Positions 1-9,253 of a stretch of 64,000 bases of DNA are shown here, piece by piece; the stretch's first letter is position 1, and the number at the start of each line of letters is the position of its first letter. The position numbers and the translations under genes were made by a program. The DNA is taken from positions 1 to 64,000 of the forward strand of contig NZ_AGFU01000011.1 of assembly GCF_000226955.1 (NCBI RefSeq), given 5' to 3'. This stretch comes from Sphingomonas elodea ATCC 31461. Its GTDB lineage: Bacteria; Pseudomonadota; Alphaproteobacteria; Sphingomonadales; Sphingomonadaceae. The notes beneath the pieces were generated by a model, which did not search any database, was not told where the DNA came from, and saw only the letters and a list, made by a program, of their open reading frames with translations.

Positions 1-1210
1 CCCCCGCCTCGTCGGCGGTCGAGCGGCCATTGTCGACCGTCGACATGGTGCCGTCGGCGCGCTCCACCGTGCGGCCGGCGGCGGCGGCGGTGGCCTTCAG
101 GCGCTGGTCCATCTGGGTGACGGCGGCAGCCGTCTCCTCCAGGCTGGCGGCATTGGCCTCGGTGCGGCGGGCAAGATCCTCGCTGGCCTGGGCGATCTCG
201 TTCGAGCCGGTACGGATCGACGTCGTCGCCTCGATCACCGAGGCGATCAGCTCGCGCAGGCTCGACAGGGCGCCGTTGAAGTTGGTCTTCACGACGCTGT
301 ATTCGCCCGGGAAGTCGGCGGTGATCTGCGCGGTCAGGTTGCCCTGGGCCAGCTCGGCCAGGTGGGTCGACACGGTTTCGACCACCATCTTCTGCGTTGC
401 TTCGGCCTTGGCGCTGGCGGCGTCCGAGGCTTCCTTGGCGACCGCAGCGTCGCGGAACACGAGCACCGCGCGTGCCATGTCGCCGAGTTCGTCGCCGCGG
501 GCGGTCGCCGGCACGTCGATATGATTCCGGCCGGCCGCCAGATCGGCCATGGTGCGGGTGAGCTGGCTGATCGGACGCGCGATGATGCGGCTGAGCATCA
601 CGGCCAGGCCGATCGCGATGCCGATCAGGGCAATCGCGCCGATGATCAGCACGGTGGTCGCCGTGGCGATCGCGCCCTCCTGGCGGGCACCGTTCTTCTC
701 GATCGCCTCGGCCTGGGCATCCTTGATCGCGCGCAGCGGCAGCACGGCTGCGGAGACGAGCACCGCCTTGCCGGCATTGCGGACCTCTGCCTGCGCTTCC
801 TCGCGCCGGCCGGCCTTCACTTCCGCGATCAGGCGGTCGCCCCACTTCTCGCGCCACGACAGCGTCTCGGCGCGCGACTTGCGCAGCGCGTCGAGCAGCG
901 ACGGATCGGTCAGCAGCTTTTCCAGCTCGACCGAGGTCTCGTCATATTCCGAGCGACCTTCGTCGTACGACTTCAGATAGGTCGGATCAGCGGTGACGAG
1001 GAAGCCGCGCAGCTGGCTGTTCTGGCGCAGCAGCGCGGTTTCGAGCGTGAGCGTCTTCGAGTGGATCTGCTGGCTGAGATTGTTCTGGTCGGTGACCGAA
1101 CGGATCATCGAGATGTTCATGAAGAACACGATCATCACGATCGCCGCCGATGCGCAGATCAGCAGGAACGACAGTGCGAGCTTCCTCGGAATTTTCATCG
1201 ATGCAATCAT
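1..1210 (-). CDS. Methyl-accepting chemotaxis protein, C-terminus cut off by window edge
   Basis: Transmembrane chemoreceptor that would signal to CheA/CheW. The frame is open from ATG at 1210 to the window start, so about 403 codons are visible and the end of the signalling domain is missing. Visible in order: a membrane helix at about residues 10-31, a mostly helical periplasmic region at about 35-178 resembling CHASE3/four-helix-bundle sensors, a second helix at about 180-205, a HAMP linker at about 206-260, and the start of the signalling coiled coil with the signature RRTEANAASLEETA. ATG 1210 is preceded by GGAAAG; an in-frame ATG at 1198 is the alternative. The ligand cannot be told. 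A second receptor with the same signature starts at 34104. Confidence 0.9.
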   Translation of the reverse strand, partial: MIASMKIPRKLALSFLLICASAAIVMIVFFMNISMIRSVTDQNNLSQQIHSKTLTLETALLRQNSQLRGFLVTADPTYLKSYDEGRSEYDETSVELEKLLTDPSLLDALRKSRAETLSWREKWGDRLIAEVKAGRREEAQAEVRNAGKAVLVSAAVLPLRAIKDAQAEAIEKNGARQEGAIATATTVLIIGAIALIGIAIGLAVMLSRIIARPISQLTRTMADLAAGRNHIDVPATARGDELGDMARAVLVFRDAAVAKEASDAASAKAEATQKMVVETVSTHLAELAQGNLTAQITADFPGEYSVVKTNFNGALSSLRELIASVIEATTSIRTGSNEIAQASEDLARRTEANAASLEETAAAVTQMDQRLKATAAAAGRTVERADGTMSTVDNGRSTADEAG

Positions 1211-1727
1211 TTCTGGTCTTTCCGATACCTGTGTCCGCGCCCCGATGTGCTGGTTTCGATCGCGGCGTGCGCTTCCGCCGAATCAATTGCCGAATGGTCA
1301 GGAGGATTTCGGATCATGCGCGGTCCGCATCGATCGAAGGCGTACCGGAAGGCGCAAGGCCCCCTCCTGCATCACCGCCAGCACTGGACTGCAATCGAAC
1401 GAACATGCGCACTCCCAAACCCATTCCCGGTCTGTGGTTGATCGCATTATAGGAACAATCCCTTACCGAGCGGTCACCGCGCGCAGAAACAGTCCACCGG
1501 AGAAACACTTAGGTTTCCGTGGCATTAACACTCCATTTACGAAGTCGCAGAAGCGGCCGGCGAAATCGCCCTGTACGGGCGCCAAGGCCGTCGACGAAGG
1601 TCGCGTTGCGTTCGTCGAGAAGATGCGGCGGCAATTGGCGAAATTGTCGTCTTCGCACCGATGATTGCGGAGCGGATCGGCCACTCGGCCATATCCGCCC
1701 CACCCGATATCATCTCAAAATATCGCG
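1211..1727. other. Intergenic region upstream of the chemoreceptor
   Basis: No convincing gene on either strand. It holds the leader and presumably the promoter of the minus-strand chemoreceptor. One motif of note is TTAA-N7-TTTAC at 1525-1540, a partial match to the alphaproteobacterial CtrA box (TTAA-N7-TTAA); a single degenerate match is weak evidence. No terminator-like hairpin with a T-run is visible. Confidence 0.4.
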
Positions 1728-1961
1728 TTACTTGCGGTCCTTGCGCCCGCCCTTCCAGTATAGCAGCCCGGCGACGATTGCGGCGGAGCCCACGCCGATC
1801 GCGGCGCCCATGCCGATCTGGCGCGTGCTCGGCATCCGGCGCTTGGCGGCGGCCGCCAGTTCCTTGGCGACGGCGACGGCTTCGCTTTCCCCGCCCTGGG
1901 ACGTATCCGATACAGGGGTGGACGATGGCGTTTCGGCGGGCACGGACGGATTCTTGCTCAT
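1728..1961 (-). CDS. Small single-pass membrane protein, unknown function
   Basis: A 77-residue protein starting MSKNPSVPAE. The first half is low complexity and hydrophilic (Ser, Pro, Thr, Glu). One glycine/alanine-rich membrane helix lies at about residues 49-70, followed by a strongly basic tail ending KGGRKDRK, which suggests the tail stays in the cytoplasm. Start at 1961 was chosen because AAGGA sits five bases upstream; a longer frame to 1979 lacks a good site. It resembles small conserved sphingomonad proteins of unknown role. It stands alone, divergent from the aminotransferase gene at 2060. Confidence 0.6.
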   Translation of the reverse strand: MSKNPSVPAETPSSTPVSDTSQGGESEAVAVAKELAAAAKRRMPSTRQIGMGAAIGVGSAAIVAGLLYWKGGRKDRK

Positions 1962-2059
1962 CTTGTTCCTTCGACACACGCAGTCTTAACCGCCATCTTC
2001 ATGCGGCGATTGCCCCGCGGCTTGCAAGGCGCAACCGCTCCCCGCAATAGCGCTCTGCG

Positions 2060-3205
2060 ATGAACCCGATCTATTCTTCGATGGGCACCACCATCTTCGA
2101 GGCCATGTCCGCCCGTGCCCGGGCGAACGGCGCGATCAATCTGGGCCAGGGCTTTGCCGACGGGCGCGGGCCGGAAGCGGTGCTGGAGGCGGCGGCGCGC
2201 GCGCTTCTCGAGCGATCGAACCAATATCCTCCCATGGCCGGGCTGCCCGAGCTGCGGCAGGCGGTGGCGGACCATTATGCCCGGCACCAAGGCCTGAACC
2301 TCGCCCCCGAGGAAGTGATCGTCACCTCCGGCGCGACCGAGGCGCTGGCCGCCGCGCTGCTCGCGCTGATCGAGCCCGGCGACGAAGTACTGTGCTTCCA
2401 GCCGCTCTACGACGCCTATGTGCCGCTGATCCGCCGCGCCGGCGGCGTGCCCCGCTTCGTGCGGCTTCAGCCGCCCGAATGGCGGATCGAGCGCGCCGCG
2501 CTGGAAGCCGCGGTCACGCCCAGGACGCGGCTGATCCTGCTCAACAATCCGCTCAACCCCGCCGCGACCATGACCAGCGCGGAGGATCTGGCGATGCTCG
2601 CCGACCTATGCGTCGCGCACGACCTGACCGCGATCTGCGACGAGGTGTGGGAGCAGGTGACCTTCGACGGCGCCCGCCACCTGCCCCTGCTCGGCTTTCC
2701 CGGCATGCGGGAGCGGACGGTGAAGATCGGCAGCGCGGGCAAGATCTTCGCGCTCACCGGCTTCAAGGTCGGCTGGATGTGCGCGGCGCCGCCGCTTGCC
2801 CGCGTGCTGGCCAAGGCCCACCAGTTCCTAACCTTCACCACCCCGCCAAACCTGCAATGGGCGGTGGCCGAGGGCCTTGCCACGCAGGACGACTGGATCC
2901 ACGCCGCCCGTGGCCGCTTTCAGGCCGGCCGAGACCGGCTGGCCGCAGGGCTCCGCGACGCCGGTTTCGCGGTACTGCCGAGTGCGGCGACCTATTTCCT
3001 CTCGGTCGACCTTGCCGCCTCGGGCATCGCGATGGACGATGTGGCCTTCAGCGAACGGCTGGTCGACGAGGCGAAAGTGGCGACCATCCCCGTCTCCGCC
3101 TTCTACGCCGAGGCTCCGGTGACCAACGTCGTCCGCTTCTGCTTCGTCAAGGACGATGCGGTGCTGGACGAGGCGCTCGCCCGCGTGGCCGCATGGCGCG
3201 CCTGA
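2060..3205 (+). CDS. Methionine-type aminotransferase (MtnE/YbdL-like)
   Basis: PLP-dependent class I/II aminotransferase of 381 residues. It aligns by eye along its length with E. coli YbdL, which prefers methionine: the N-terminal GTTIFEAMS, INLGQGF, NQYPPMAG, the substrate loop LNNPLNPAAT (about 161-170), CDEVWEQ (about 193-199) and the PLP lysine in KIGSAGK (Lys228). It ends four bases before the end of mtnA on the other strand. The expected role is transamination of 2-oxo-4-methylthiobutyrate to methionine, the last step of the salvage pathway encoded opposite. The role is inferred from family and context; kynurenine aminotransferase-like activity is the main alternative. No strong ribosome-binding site precedes ATG 2060. 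Confidence 0.85.
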   Translation: MNPIYSSMGTTIFEAMSARARANGAINLGQGFADGRGPEAVLEAAARALLERSNQYPPMAGLPELRQAVADHYARHQGLNLAPEEVIVTSGATEALAAALLALIEPGDEVLCFQPLYDAYVPLIRRAGGVPRFVRLQPPEWRIERAALEAAVTPRTRLILLNNPLNPAATMTSAEDLAMLADLCVAHDLTAICDEVWEQVTFDGARHLPLLGFPGMRERTVKIGSAGKIFALTGFKVGWMCAAPPLARVLAKAHQFLTFTTPPNLQWAVAEGLATQDDWIHAARGRFQAGRDRLAAGLRDAGFAVLPSAATYFLSVDLAASGIAMDDVAFSERLVDEAKVATIPVSAFYAEAPVTNVVRFCFVKDDAVLDEALARVAAWRA

Positions 3206-3209
3206 TCGC

Positions 3210-4256
3210 TCAAATCCGGTCGAGCACCCCGCGCTCGGTGATATAGCCGGTCACCAGCCGCGCGGGCGTCACGTCGAAGGCGGGGTTGTGCGCGGGGGAA
3301 TCGGTCACGCGGATCGTCGCGATTCGGCCGGCCTCGTCCGGTCCGGTAAGCCGCGTCACCTCCTCTGCCGCACGCGCCTCAATCGGGATGTCGGCGCCGC
3401 TGGCGGTGGCGGGATCGAAGGTGGTGTAGGGCAAGGCGACGTAGAAGGGCACGCCGTTGTCGTGCGCCGCCAGCGCCTTCAGATAGGTACCGATCTTGTT
3501 GCACACGTCGCCGTTCGCGGTCACGCGGTCGGTGCCGACGATCACCGCGTCCACTTGCCCCTGCATCATCAGCAACCCGCCGGCATTGTCGGCGATCACG
3601 GTGTGCGGCACGCCGTGGTTGCGCAGTTCGAACGCGGTGAGCAGCGCGCCCTGGTTGCGCGGCCGCGTCTCGTCCACCCAGACATGGACCGGGATGCCTG
3701 CGTCGTGCGCGAGATAGATCGGCGCGGTGGCGGTGCCGTAATCCACCGTCGCCAGCCAGCCGGCGTTGCAATGGGTGAGGATGTTGAGCGGACGCCCGGC
3801 ATTCCGCGCGTGCAGGTCGCGCAGCAGCGCCAGACCATGGGCGCCGATCGCGCGGCACAGCGCGGCATCCTCGTCGCAGATCGCATCGGCGCGGTCGAAG
3901 GCGGCCGCGGCCCGCTCGGCCTCCGGGAGCGGCGCCACCGCCGCGCGAACCTGGTCGAGCGCCCAGCGCAGGTTGATCGCCGTCGGACGCGTCTCGACCA
4001 GCGTCGCATAGGCGGCCGCCAGCGCCGCATCGCGCGCGTCGACGGCCAGGGCCATGGCGAGGCCATAGGCGGCGGTCGCCCCGATCATCGGGGCACCACG
4101 CGTCCACATCTCGCGAATGGCGACCGCCGCGGCATCCAGGCTCCGCAGTTCGACCCAGCGTATCTCCCAGGGCAGCTGACGCTGGTCGAGAATGCGAATG
4201 CCCTGCCCGTCCTCGGTTCGCGCGATCGAGCGGGTGTGCCGGCCATCGAGGATCAC
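3210..4256 (-). CDS. mtnA: S-methyl-5-thioribose-1-phosphate isomerase
   Basis: Cytoplasmic isomerase converting methylthioribose 1-phosphate to methylthioribulose 1-phosphate in methionine salvage. At 348 residues it has usual family length and belongs to the eIF2B-alpha-like fold. Landmarks are [14 protein letters not shown] near residue 52, the catalytic-cysteine segment [16 protein letters not shown], and [19 protein letters not shown] with the catalytic aspartate. Its ATG overlaps the mtnC stop by four bases, making it the last gene of the mtnB-mtnD-mtnC-mtnA operon. It needs a substrate from an MTA phosphorylase or from a nucleosidase plus kinase, none of which is in the window. Confidence 0.97.
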   Translation of the reverse strand: MILDGRHTRSIARTEDGQGIRILDQRQLPWEIRWVELRSLDAAAVAIREMWTRGAPMIGATAAYGLAMALAVDARDAALAAAYATLVETRPTAINLRWALDQVRAAVAPLPEAERAAAAFDRADAICDEDAALCRAIGAHGLALLRDLHARNAGRPLNILTHCNAGWLATVDYGTATAPIYLAHDAGIPVHVWVDETRPRNQGALLTAFELRNHGVPHTVIADNAGGLLMMQGQVDAVIVGTDRVTANGDVCNKIGTYLKALAAHDNGVPFYVALPYTTFDPATASGADIPIEARAAEEVTRLTGPDEAGRIATIRVTDSPAHNPAFDVTPARLVTGYITERGVLDRI

Positions 4257-4885
4257 AGGCGAATCTCCGCGAGCGAGTGAATGTCGGCGGGGCCGCCGGC
4301 GCGATCGATCAGCAACGCGCCCAACCCGGCGGCGCGCGCCGCCTCCACCTCGGCCCGCATGTCCGACACGAAAAGAATTTCCTTTGGATCCATACCTGTT
4401 GCGGCCGCGATCTTCGTATAGCTCTCAGCTTCGCGCTTCGGTCCGGTGGTGGTGTCGAAATAGCCCGATATCATCGGTGTCAGGTCGCCTTCGACCGAGT
4501 GTCCGAAGATCAGCTTCTGCGCCGCGATCGATCCGGAGGAATAGATATGGATCGCCACGCCCGCCGTGTGCCAACGGCGGAGCGCCTCGGGCGTATCGGG
4601 ATAGACATGGCCTTGGAGCGTCCCGTCGGCATAGCCCTGCGCCCAGACCAGGCCCTGAAGCGTCTTGAGCAGGGTGGCCTTGCGGTCCTCGGCGATCCAG
4701 CCGAGCAGCGTGGCGATCTTGTCCTCGCCCGGCACCTCGGCCAGGATCGGCGCCACCTCCTCACAATGACTGGCAATATATGCCGGCAAGTGCTTGGCTG
4801 CATAAGGAAACAGAACGTCCGCAACGAACGCGATGCTGCTCGTTGTCCCCTCGATGTCGAGCAGGACGGCCTTGGGCTTGGTCAT
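4253..4885 (-). CDS. mtnC: Enolase-phosphatase E1
   Basis: HAD-superfamily enzyme that enolises 2,3-diketo-5-methylthiopentyl 1-phosphate and removes the phosphate to give the acireductone. It is 210 residues long. The nucleophile motif is [10 protein letters not shown] with Asp10 and Glu12, the DxE pattern typical of this enzyme rather than the DxD of most HAD phosphatases. HAD motif II is IYSSGS, and the C-terminal [14 protein letters not shown] is motif III/IV. It lies 24 bases after mtnD and overlaps mtnA by four bases, consistent with cotranscription. Confidence 0.96.
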   Translation of the reverse strand: MTKPKAVLLDIEGTTSSIAFVADVLFPYAAKHLPAYIASHCEEVAPILAEVPGEDKIATLLGWIAEDRKATLLKTLQGLVWAQGYADGTLQGHVYPDTPEALRRWHTAGVAIHIYSSGSIAAQKLIFGHSVEGDLTPMISGYFDTTTGPKREAESYTKIAAATGMDPKEILFVSDMRAEVEAARAAGLGALLIDRAGGPADIHSLAEIRL

Positions 4886-4909
4886 GGTCTGGCTCTCGTT
4901 GCGCCGCGC

Positions 4910-5458
4910 TCAGGCAGCGACAGGCTCGTGACGCGGAAAACGCTCGGCGATCGCGTCACCGGTGAACTGCGCGATCCAGCCATCGGCATTGGTGAACAGC
5001 CGGATCGCGGTGAAGCGCGGCGCCGGGCCCATATCGAACCAGTGCGGCGTGCCCGCGGGCACCGAGATCAGATCCCCCGCTTCGCAAAGAACCGCATATA
5101 CCCGGTCGTTCAGATGCAATGTGAAGAGCCCCTCCCCTTCGACAAAGAAGCGGACCTCGTCCTCGGCGTGGCGATGCTCGGAGAGAAACTTGGCCCGGAG
5201 CAGGTCCTTCTCGGGATGATCGGGCACCATCCGGATCACGTCCACGGACCGATAGCCCTTCTCCGCCTTCAGCCGCTCGACTTCCGGCGCGAACGCGGCA
5301 AGCACCGCCTCCTGGTCGGCATCGGCGGCGATCGGACGGGCGGGCCAGCGCTCGAACCGCACGCCCTGCGCCGCGAGTTCGGCCGCGATCGTCATCGGCT
5401 CGCGCGTGTCGAGGAGCGGGGTCGATCCGGTTTCCGCGAAGATACGAAGCTGGCTCAT
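4910..5458 (-). CDS. mtnD: Acireductone dioxygenase
   Basis: Cupin metalloenzyme of 182 residues acting on the acireductone from MtnC. With Fe2+ the family yields 2-oxo-4-methylthiobutyrate plus formate; with Ni2+ an off-pathway product and CO are made. The metal site is visible as HRHAEDEVRFF (H-x-H-x3-E) and a later PAGTPHWFD supplying the last histidine. The frame is open further upstream, but the start MSQLRIF at 5458 gives the four-base ATGA overlap with the mtnB stop and matches family N-termini. Confidence 0.96.
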   Translation of the reverse strand: MSQLRIFAETGSTPLLDTREPMTIAAELAAQGVRFERWPARPIAADADQEAVLAAFAPEVERLKAEKGYRSVDVIRMVPDHPEKDLLRAKFLSEHRHAEDEVRFFVEGEGLFTLHLNDRVYAVLCEAGDLISVPAGTPHWFDMGPAPRFTAIRLFTNADGWIAQFTGDAIAERFPRHEPVAA

Positions 5459-6081
5459 CGTGCCCATGCCTGTCTGAAGCTGGCTTCGGCGAGTTCGGCG
5501 GCGATCATCCACTCGGTCGCCTCCAGCACGCGCTCTGCCTCGTCCACATCCTTGCCCCAGGCATAGAGCCCATGGGCGCGGATCAGATACGCCGGAATGG
5601 CGCCCGGCGCCAGCAGCACGGGGCGAATCGCAGCCTCGATCACCGCCATGTCCTGGCTGTTGTCGACGATCGGCAGCCGCACTTGGGCGTCGTGGGTGGT
5701 GTGGCCGGGATAGGCCTTCAGCATTTCATGCCCGGCAAGCGTCCAGCCGTCCGCATCGGTCGCGCGGCTGAGGCCCACCGCCTGGGGCGAATGCCCGTGC
5801 AGGACCGCGCCCGCGTCCGGAAACATGCGGTACAGCGCGAGATGCAGATCCGTCTCGGCGGAAGGCTTGCCGGGGGTTAGCGGGCGCCCCTCCAGGTCGA
5901 CACGCATGATCCCGTCGGCGCCGAGCCGGCCCTTGTGGCGTCCGGACACGGTAAGCGCGATGCTGCCGTCGTCGAGCCGGGCCGAATAGTTGCCCGAGGT
6001 TGCCGGCGCCCAACCGCGCGCGTCGAGCCGGCGGCCGGCCTCGATCAACGCCGTGACGGCCTGTTGGTAGGACATGGTCAT
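5455..6081 (-). CDS. mtnB: Methylthioribulose-1-phosphate dehydratase
   Basis: Zinc-dependent class II aldolase/adducin-fold enzyme that dehydrates methylthioribulose 1-phosphate to the diketo phosphate used by MtnC. It is 208 residues. The zinc ligands are in VLHGHSPQA and the C-terminal IRAHGLYAWG; SAETDLHLALYRMFP is also typical, and APATSGNYSARL is the phosphate-binding N-terminus. It is first in the minus-strand operon. ATG 6081 has AGGCGC just upstream; a second ATG at 6075 is an alternative start. The leader contains a hairpin at 6127-6147. Confidence 0.95.
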   Translation of the reverse strand: MTMSYQQAVTALIEAGRRLDARGWAPATSGNYSARLDDGSIALTVSGRHKGRLGADGIMRVDLEGRPLTPGKPSAETDLHLALYRMFPDAGAVLHGHSPQAVGLSRATDADGWTLAGHEMLKAYPGHTTHDAQVRLPIVDNSQDMAVIEAAIRPVLLAPGAIPAYLIRAHGLYAWGKDVDEAERVLEATEWMIAAELAEASFRQAWAR

Positions 6082-6126
6082 GCCGCGCCTCTAGCGCTTC
6101 GCACGCGCCGCGCCACCTGCCATTTT

Positions 6127-6147
6127 CCGATGCGAAAAGAGCATCGG
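6127..6147. promoter_or_regulatory. Short inverted repeat in the mtnB leader
   Basis: Perfect 7-bp inverted repeat CCGATGC / GCATCGG around a 7-nt loop, 46 bases upstream of the mtnB start and within the 274-bp divergent region shared with the transpeptidase gene. It could be an RNA hairpin in the mtn leader or a DNA operator. I do not recognise a known SAM or methionine riboswitch here. Confidence 0.3.
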
Positions 6148-6355
6148 CACACCTGTCGCGCCGCAGCGTGATTCGCCCAGCAATCGCAGCGCGCATTCAC
6201 GCCTGGCGGTACGTCAATGCGTGACAGTTCGGTGAACCGAGCAACGGACGCGGCGAAACGCGCCCGATTCCGCCATCGGCCAGCGCATCGTTAACGCCGC
6301 TTCTGTTATACGGTTTCCGGAGCATGACAGAAATTTGCGGGCGCAGAACACCATC

Positions 6356-7084
6356 ATGAAGTCTATCGGTACGGTTCAATCGCGACGGGCACTGCTCAAA
6401 TCGGCGCTGATCATGGCAAGCGGTGCAGCGGTTTCGGCCTGCGCCTCGCGGACGATCGGCACGACGATGGCCAGCGCGCCCCCCGCCCCGCTCCCGCCGC
6501 GGATCCAGCCGGTGCATGCCGCCACGCTGGGCGAAGCTCCGAAGGTTGCCGCCCAGGCGCGGATCGTTCCTGCGGGCATCCGTCCGGAGCTGTTCAAGCG
6601 GGCCACCGCCGCGCTCGACCGCCACTCGATGCGGGTCGATACCCATGACCGGATCGCGATCGCCGATTTCTCGCTGCCCTCGTCGCAGGCGCGCTTCTTC
6701 CTGGTCAACATGGGTACCGGCGAGGTCGAGCCGCTGCTCGTGGCGCACGGCATCGGCTCCGATCCGGGGCACACCGGGCTGCTCCAGCGTTTCTCCAACC
6801 AGATCAATTCGGAGGCGACCTGCGAGGGCGCATTCCTGACCGCCGATTATTATGTCGGCAAGCACGGCGACTCGCAGCGCCTGATCGGGCTCGACCCGAC
6901 CAACAACAACGCGCTGGCCCGCGCCATCGTTGTCCATTCGGCCTGGTATGCCAACCCGGACATGGTTTCCAAGCACGGCAAGCTCGGCCGCAGCCAGGGC
7001 TGCTTCGCGGTCGGCGAGCGCCAGCTGGCCAAGGTGTTCGAACGCCTCGGCCCCGGCCGCATGATCTACGCCGCCAAGGCGTAA
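6356..7084 (+). CDS. YkuD_2-type murein L,D-transpeptidase catalytic-domain protein, Tat lipoprotein signal
   Basis: A 242-residue exported protein. The N-terminus has a twin-arginine signal (SRRALLK) followed by a hydrophobic stretch and a lipobox-like VSAC, so it is probably a Tat-exported lipoprotein. After a Pro/Ala linker comes a domain of the 'murein L,D-transpeptidase catalytic domain' family (YkuD_2), with the active-site pattern IVVHSAWYAN followed by GRSQGCFAV, whose His and Cys are the expected catalytic residues. It probably cross-links or edits peptidoglycan. The start at 6356 is chosen because the Tat signal begins there; ATG 6335 would prepend seven residues. Substrate is inferred only from the family. 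Confidence 0.8.
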   Translation: MKSIGTVQSRRALLKSALIMASGAAVSACASRTIGTTMASAPPAPLPPRIQPVHAATLGEAPKVAAQARIVPAGIRPELFKRATAALDRHSMRVDTHDRIAIADFSLPSSQARFFLVNMGTGEVEPLLVAHGIGSDPGHTGLLQRFSNQINSEATCEGAFLTADYYVGKHGDSQRLIGLDPTNNNALARAIVVHSAWYANPDMVSKHGKLGRSQGCFAVGERQLAKVFERLGPGRMIYAAKA

Positions 7085-7100
7085 GGGCGAACCCTGTGCC

Positions 7101-7120
7101 GCTCCTCCGGCAGGAGGAGC
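7101..7120. terminator. Hairpin between transpeptidase and nadE
   Basis: Perfect 8-bp inverted repeat GCTCCTCC / GGAGGAGC with a GGCA loop, 16 bases after the transpeptidase stop. There is no T-run, so it could be a weak terminator or an RNA stability element. Confidence 0.35.
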
Positions 7121-7194
7121 CAAGGGCGTTTCCGCCGCAACCGACCCGCGCCCGCGGGGTTGGCAGGCCATGGTACCCGGCATAGGACATCCGC

Positions 7195-9246
7195 ATGGCC
7201 GATCCGCATCCGTTCTTCGCGCTCCACCGCCACGGGATGATCCGGGCGGGCGTCTGCACCCCCATGGGCACCGTCGCCGATCCCGCGGCCAATGCCCGCG
7301 CGACGATCGCGCTGGCGCAAGCCGGCGACGCGCAGGGCGCCGACATCCTCGTCTTCCCCGAACTCAACGTCACCAGCTATGCGATCGACGACCTGCACCT
7401 GCAGGATACGATCCTCGCTGCCAGCGCGGCAGGCATCGCCGCGATCGCCGAGGCGAGCCGCACGCTGAAGCCGGTGCTGCTGGTAGGCGCGGCGCTGGCG
7501 CGGGGCGGGCGCCTCTACAACTGCGCCGTCGCCATCGCGCGCGGCCGGATCCTCGGCGTCGTCCCCAAGACCTACCTGCCAAACTACCGTGAATATTACG
7601 AGAAGCGCTGGTTCGCATCGGGCGCGGGCCTGCGCGACCTCGAGATCACCGTCGCCGGCCAGACCGTGCCCTTCGGCCCGGACCTGCTGTTCGCCGCGGA
7701 AGACCTGCCGGACTTCGTCTTCCATATCGAGATCTGCGAGGACTACTGGGCGCCGCAGCCTCCCTCCACCGAAGGCGCCTTGGCCGGCGCGCTGGTACTG
7801 TGCAACCTGTCCGCCTCGAACATCGTGATCGGCAAGGGCCGCGAGCGCGAGCTGCTCTGCGCCTCGCAAAGCTCGCGCACGATCTCCGCCTATCTCTATT
7901 CCGCCTCGGGACCCGGCGAGAGCACCACCGATCTCGCCTGGGACGGCCAGGGCCTGATCTACGAGTTCGGCGAGAAGCTGGCGGCTTCGCAGCGCTTCGA
8001 GCTGGCCGACGCGATCACCTATGCCGATCTGGACCTCGAGCGGCTGCGGCTGGAGCGGCTGCGCGACGGCACCTTCAACGACAGCGCCCGCAATGCCGGG
8101 CACCCGGAAACCCGCTTCCGCCGCATCGCCTTCCAGCACCAGCCGGACTTCGCCGATCGCGGATTGATCCGCCCGATCCGGCGCTTCCCCTTCGTTCCGA
8201 ACACGCCGGCGGCGCTGGAGGAGGACTGCTACGAGGCGTTCAACATCCAGGTGGAAGGCCTGCGCCAGCGCCTCGCCTCGACCAGGAGCAAGTCGCTGGT
8301 GATCGGCATTTCCGGCGGGCTCGATTCCACCCACGCGCTGATCGTGGCGGCCAAGGCGATGGACCGGCTCGGACGCCCGCGCACCGACATACTGGGCTAT
8401 ACCATGCCCGGCTTCGCCACCAGCGAGGGCACCAAGTCCAACGCCTGGGCGCTGATGCGCGCCGTGGGCATTACGCCCGCCGAGATCGACATCCGCCCTA
8501 CCGCCCGGCAGATGCTGGCCGATATCGGCCATCCCTTCGCCAAGGGCGAGCCGGTCTATGACGTGACCTTCGAGAACGTCCAGGCGGGGCTGCGGACTGA
8601 CTATCTGTTCCGCCTCGCCAACCAGAATCACGGCTTCGTGCTCGGCACGGGCGATCTTTCGGAGCTGGCGCTGGGCTGGTCCACCTATGGCGTGGGCGAC
8701 CAGATGAGCCATTACGGCGTCAATGCCGGCGTGCCGAAGACGCTGATCCAGTATCTGATCCGCTGGAGCGTCGAGAGCGGCCAGTTCGACGGCGAGGCGG
8801 CGGCGGTGCTCCTCGCCATCCTCGATACCGAGATTTCCCCCGAGCTCGTCCCCGCCGATGCCGATGGCAAGATGCAGAGCACGCAAGACCGGATCGGCCC
8901 CTATGAGCTGCACGACTTCTTCCTGCACCATGTCGCGCGCTTCGGGCTGAAACCGTCCAAGGTGGCGTTTCTTGCCTGGCACGCCTGGAAGGATGCCGAG
9001 GCCGGGCTTTGGCCGATCGGCTTCCCCGCCCAAGGGCGCAACCACTATGACCTGACGACAATCGCCAGGTGGCTGGAAACCTTTCTGTTCCGCTTCTTCC
9101 AGATCAGCCAGTTCAAGCGATCGGCGCTGCCCAACGGCCCCAAGGTCTCGGGTGCCGCCGCGCTCAGCCCGCGGGGCGACTGGCGCGCACCGTCGGACAG
9201 CGTGGCGACGGCCTGGATCGAGGAACTGCGCGCCGCGCTGCCCTGA
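7195..9246 (+). CDS. nadE: NAD(+) synthase, glutamine-hydrolysing
   Basis: Cytoplasmic ligase that amidates deamido-NAD to NAD using glutamine-derived ammonia and ATP. The 683-residue protein has two domains: an N-terminal nitrilase-type glutaminase (about 15-310) with the Glu in [12 protein letters not shown], the Lys in [13 protein letters not shown] and the nucleophilic Cys in [10 protein letters not shown]; and a C-terminal synthetase domain with the PP-loop [11 protein letters not shown] and the later [17 protein letters not shown]. Length and layout match glutamine-dependent NadE. The start [17 protein letters not shown] matches family N-termini. It converges on the kinase gene with a seven-base gap. 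Confidence 0.97.
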   Translation: MADPHPFFALHRHGMIRAGVCTPMGTVADPAANARATIALAQAGDAQGADILVFPELNVTSYAIDDLHLQDTILAASAAGIAAIAEASRTLKPVLLVGAALARGGRLYNCAVAIARGRILGVVPKTYLPNYREYYEKRWFASGAGLRDLEITVAGQTVPFGPDLLFAAEDLPDFVFHIEICEDYWAPQPPSTEGALAGALVLCNLSASNIVIGKGRERELLCASQSSRTISAYLYSASGPGESTTDLAWDGQGLIYEFGEKLAASQRFELADAITYADLDLERLRLERLRDGTFNDSARNAGHPETRFRRIAFQHQPDFADRGLIRPIRRFPFVPNTPAALEEDCYEAFNIQVEGLRQRLASTRSKSLVIGISGGLDSTHALIVAAKAMDRLGRPRTDILGYTMPGFATSEGTKSNAWALMRAVGITPAEIDIRPTARQMLADIGHPFAKGEPVYDVTFENVQAGLRTDYLFRLANQNHGFVLGTGDLSELALGWSTYGVGDQMSHYGVNAGVPKTLIQYLIRWSVESGQFDGEAAAVLLAILDTEISPELVPADADGKMQSTQDRIGPYELHDFFLHHVARFGLKPSKVAFLAWHAWKDAEAGLWPIGFPAQGRNHYDLTTIARWLETFLFRFFQISQFKRSALPNGPKVSGAAALSPRGDWRAPSDSVATAWIEELRAALP

Positions 9247-9253
9247 GCCCTGC

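Noticed and set aside
6082-6355. A SAM riboswitch upstream of the mtn operon
   Set aside because: Only one short hairpin (6127-6147) is present; the conserved core of SAM-II or SAM-V riboswitches could not be found.
7066-9045. A 659-codon minus-strand frame opposite nadE
   Set aside because: Composition is typical of antisense frames in GC-rich DNA, and nadE on the other strand is intact and full length.
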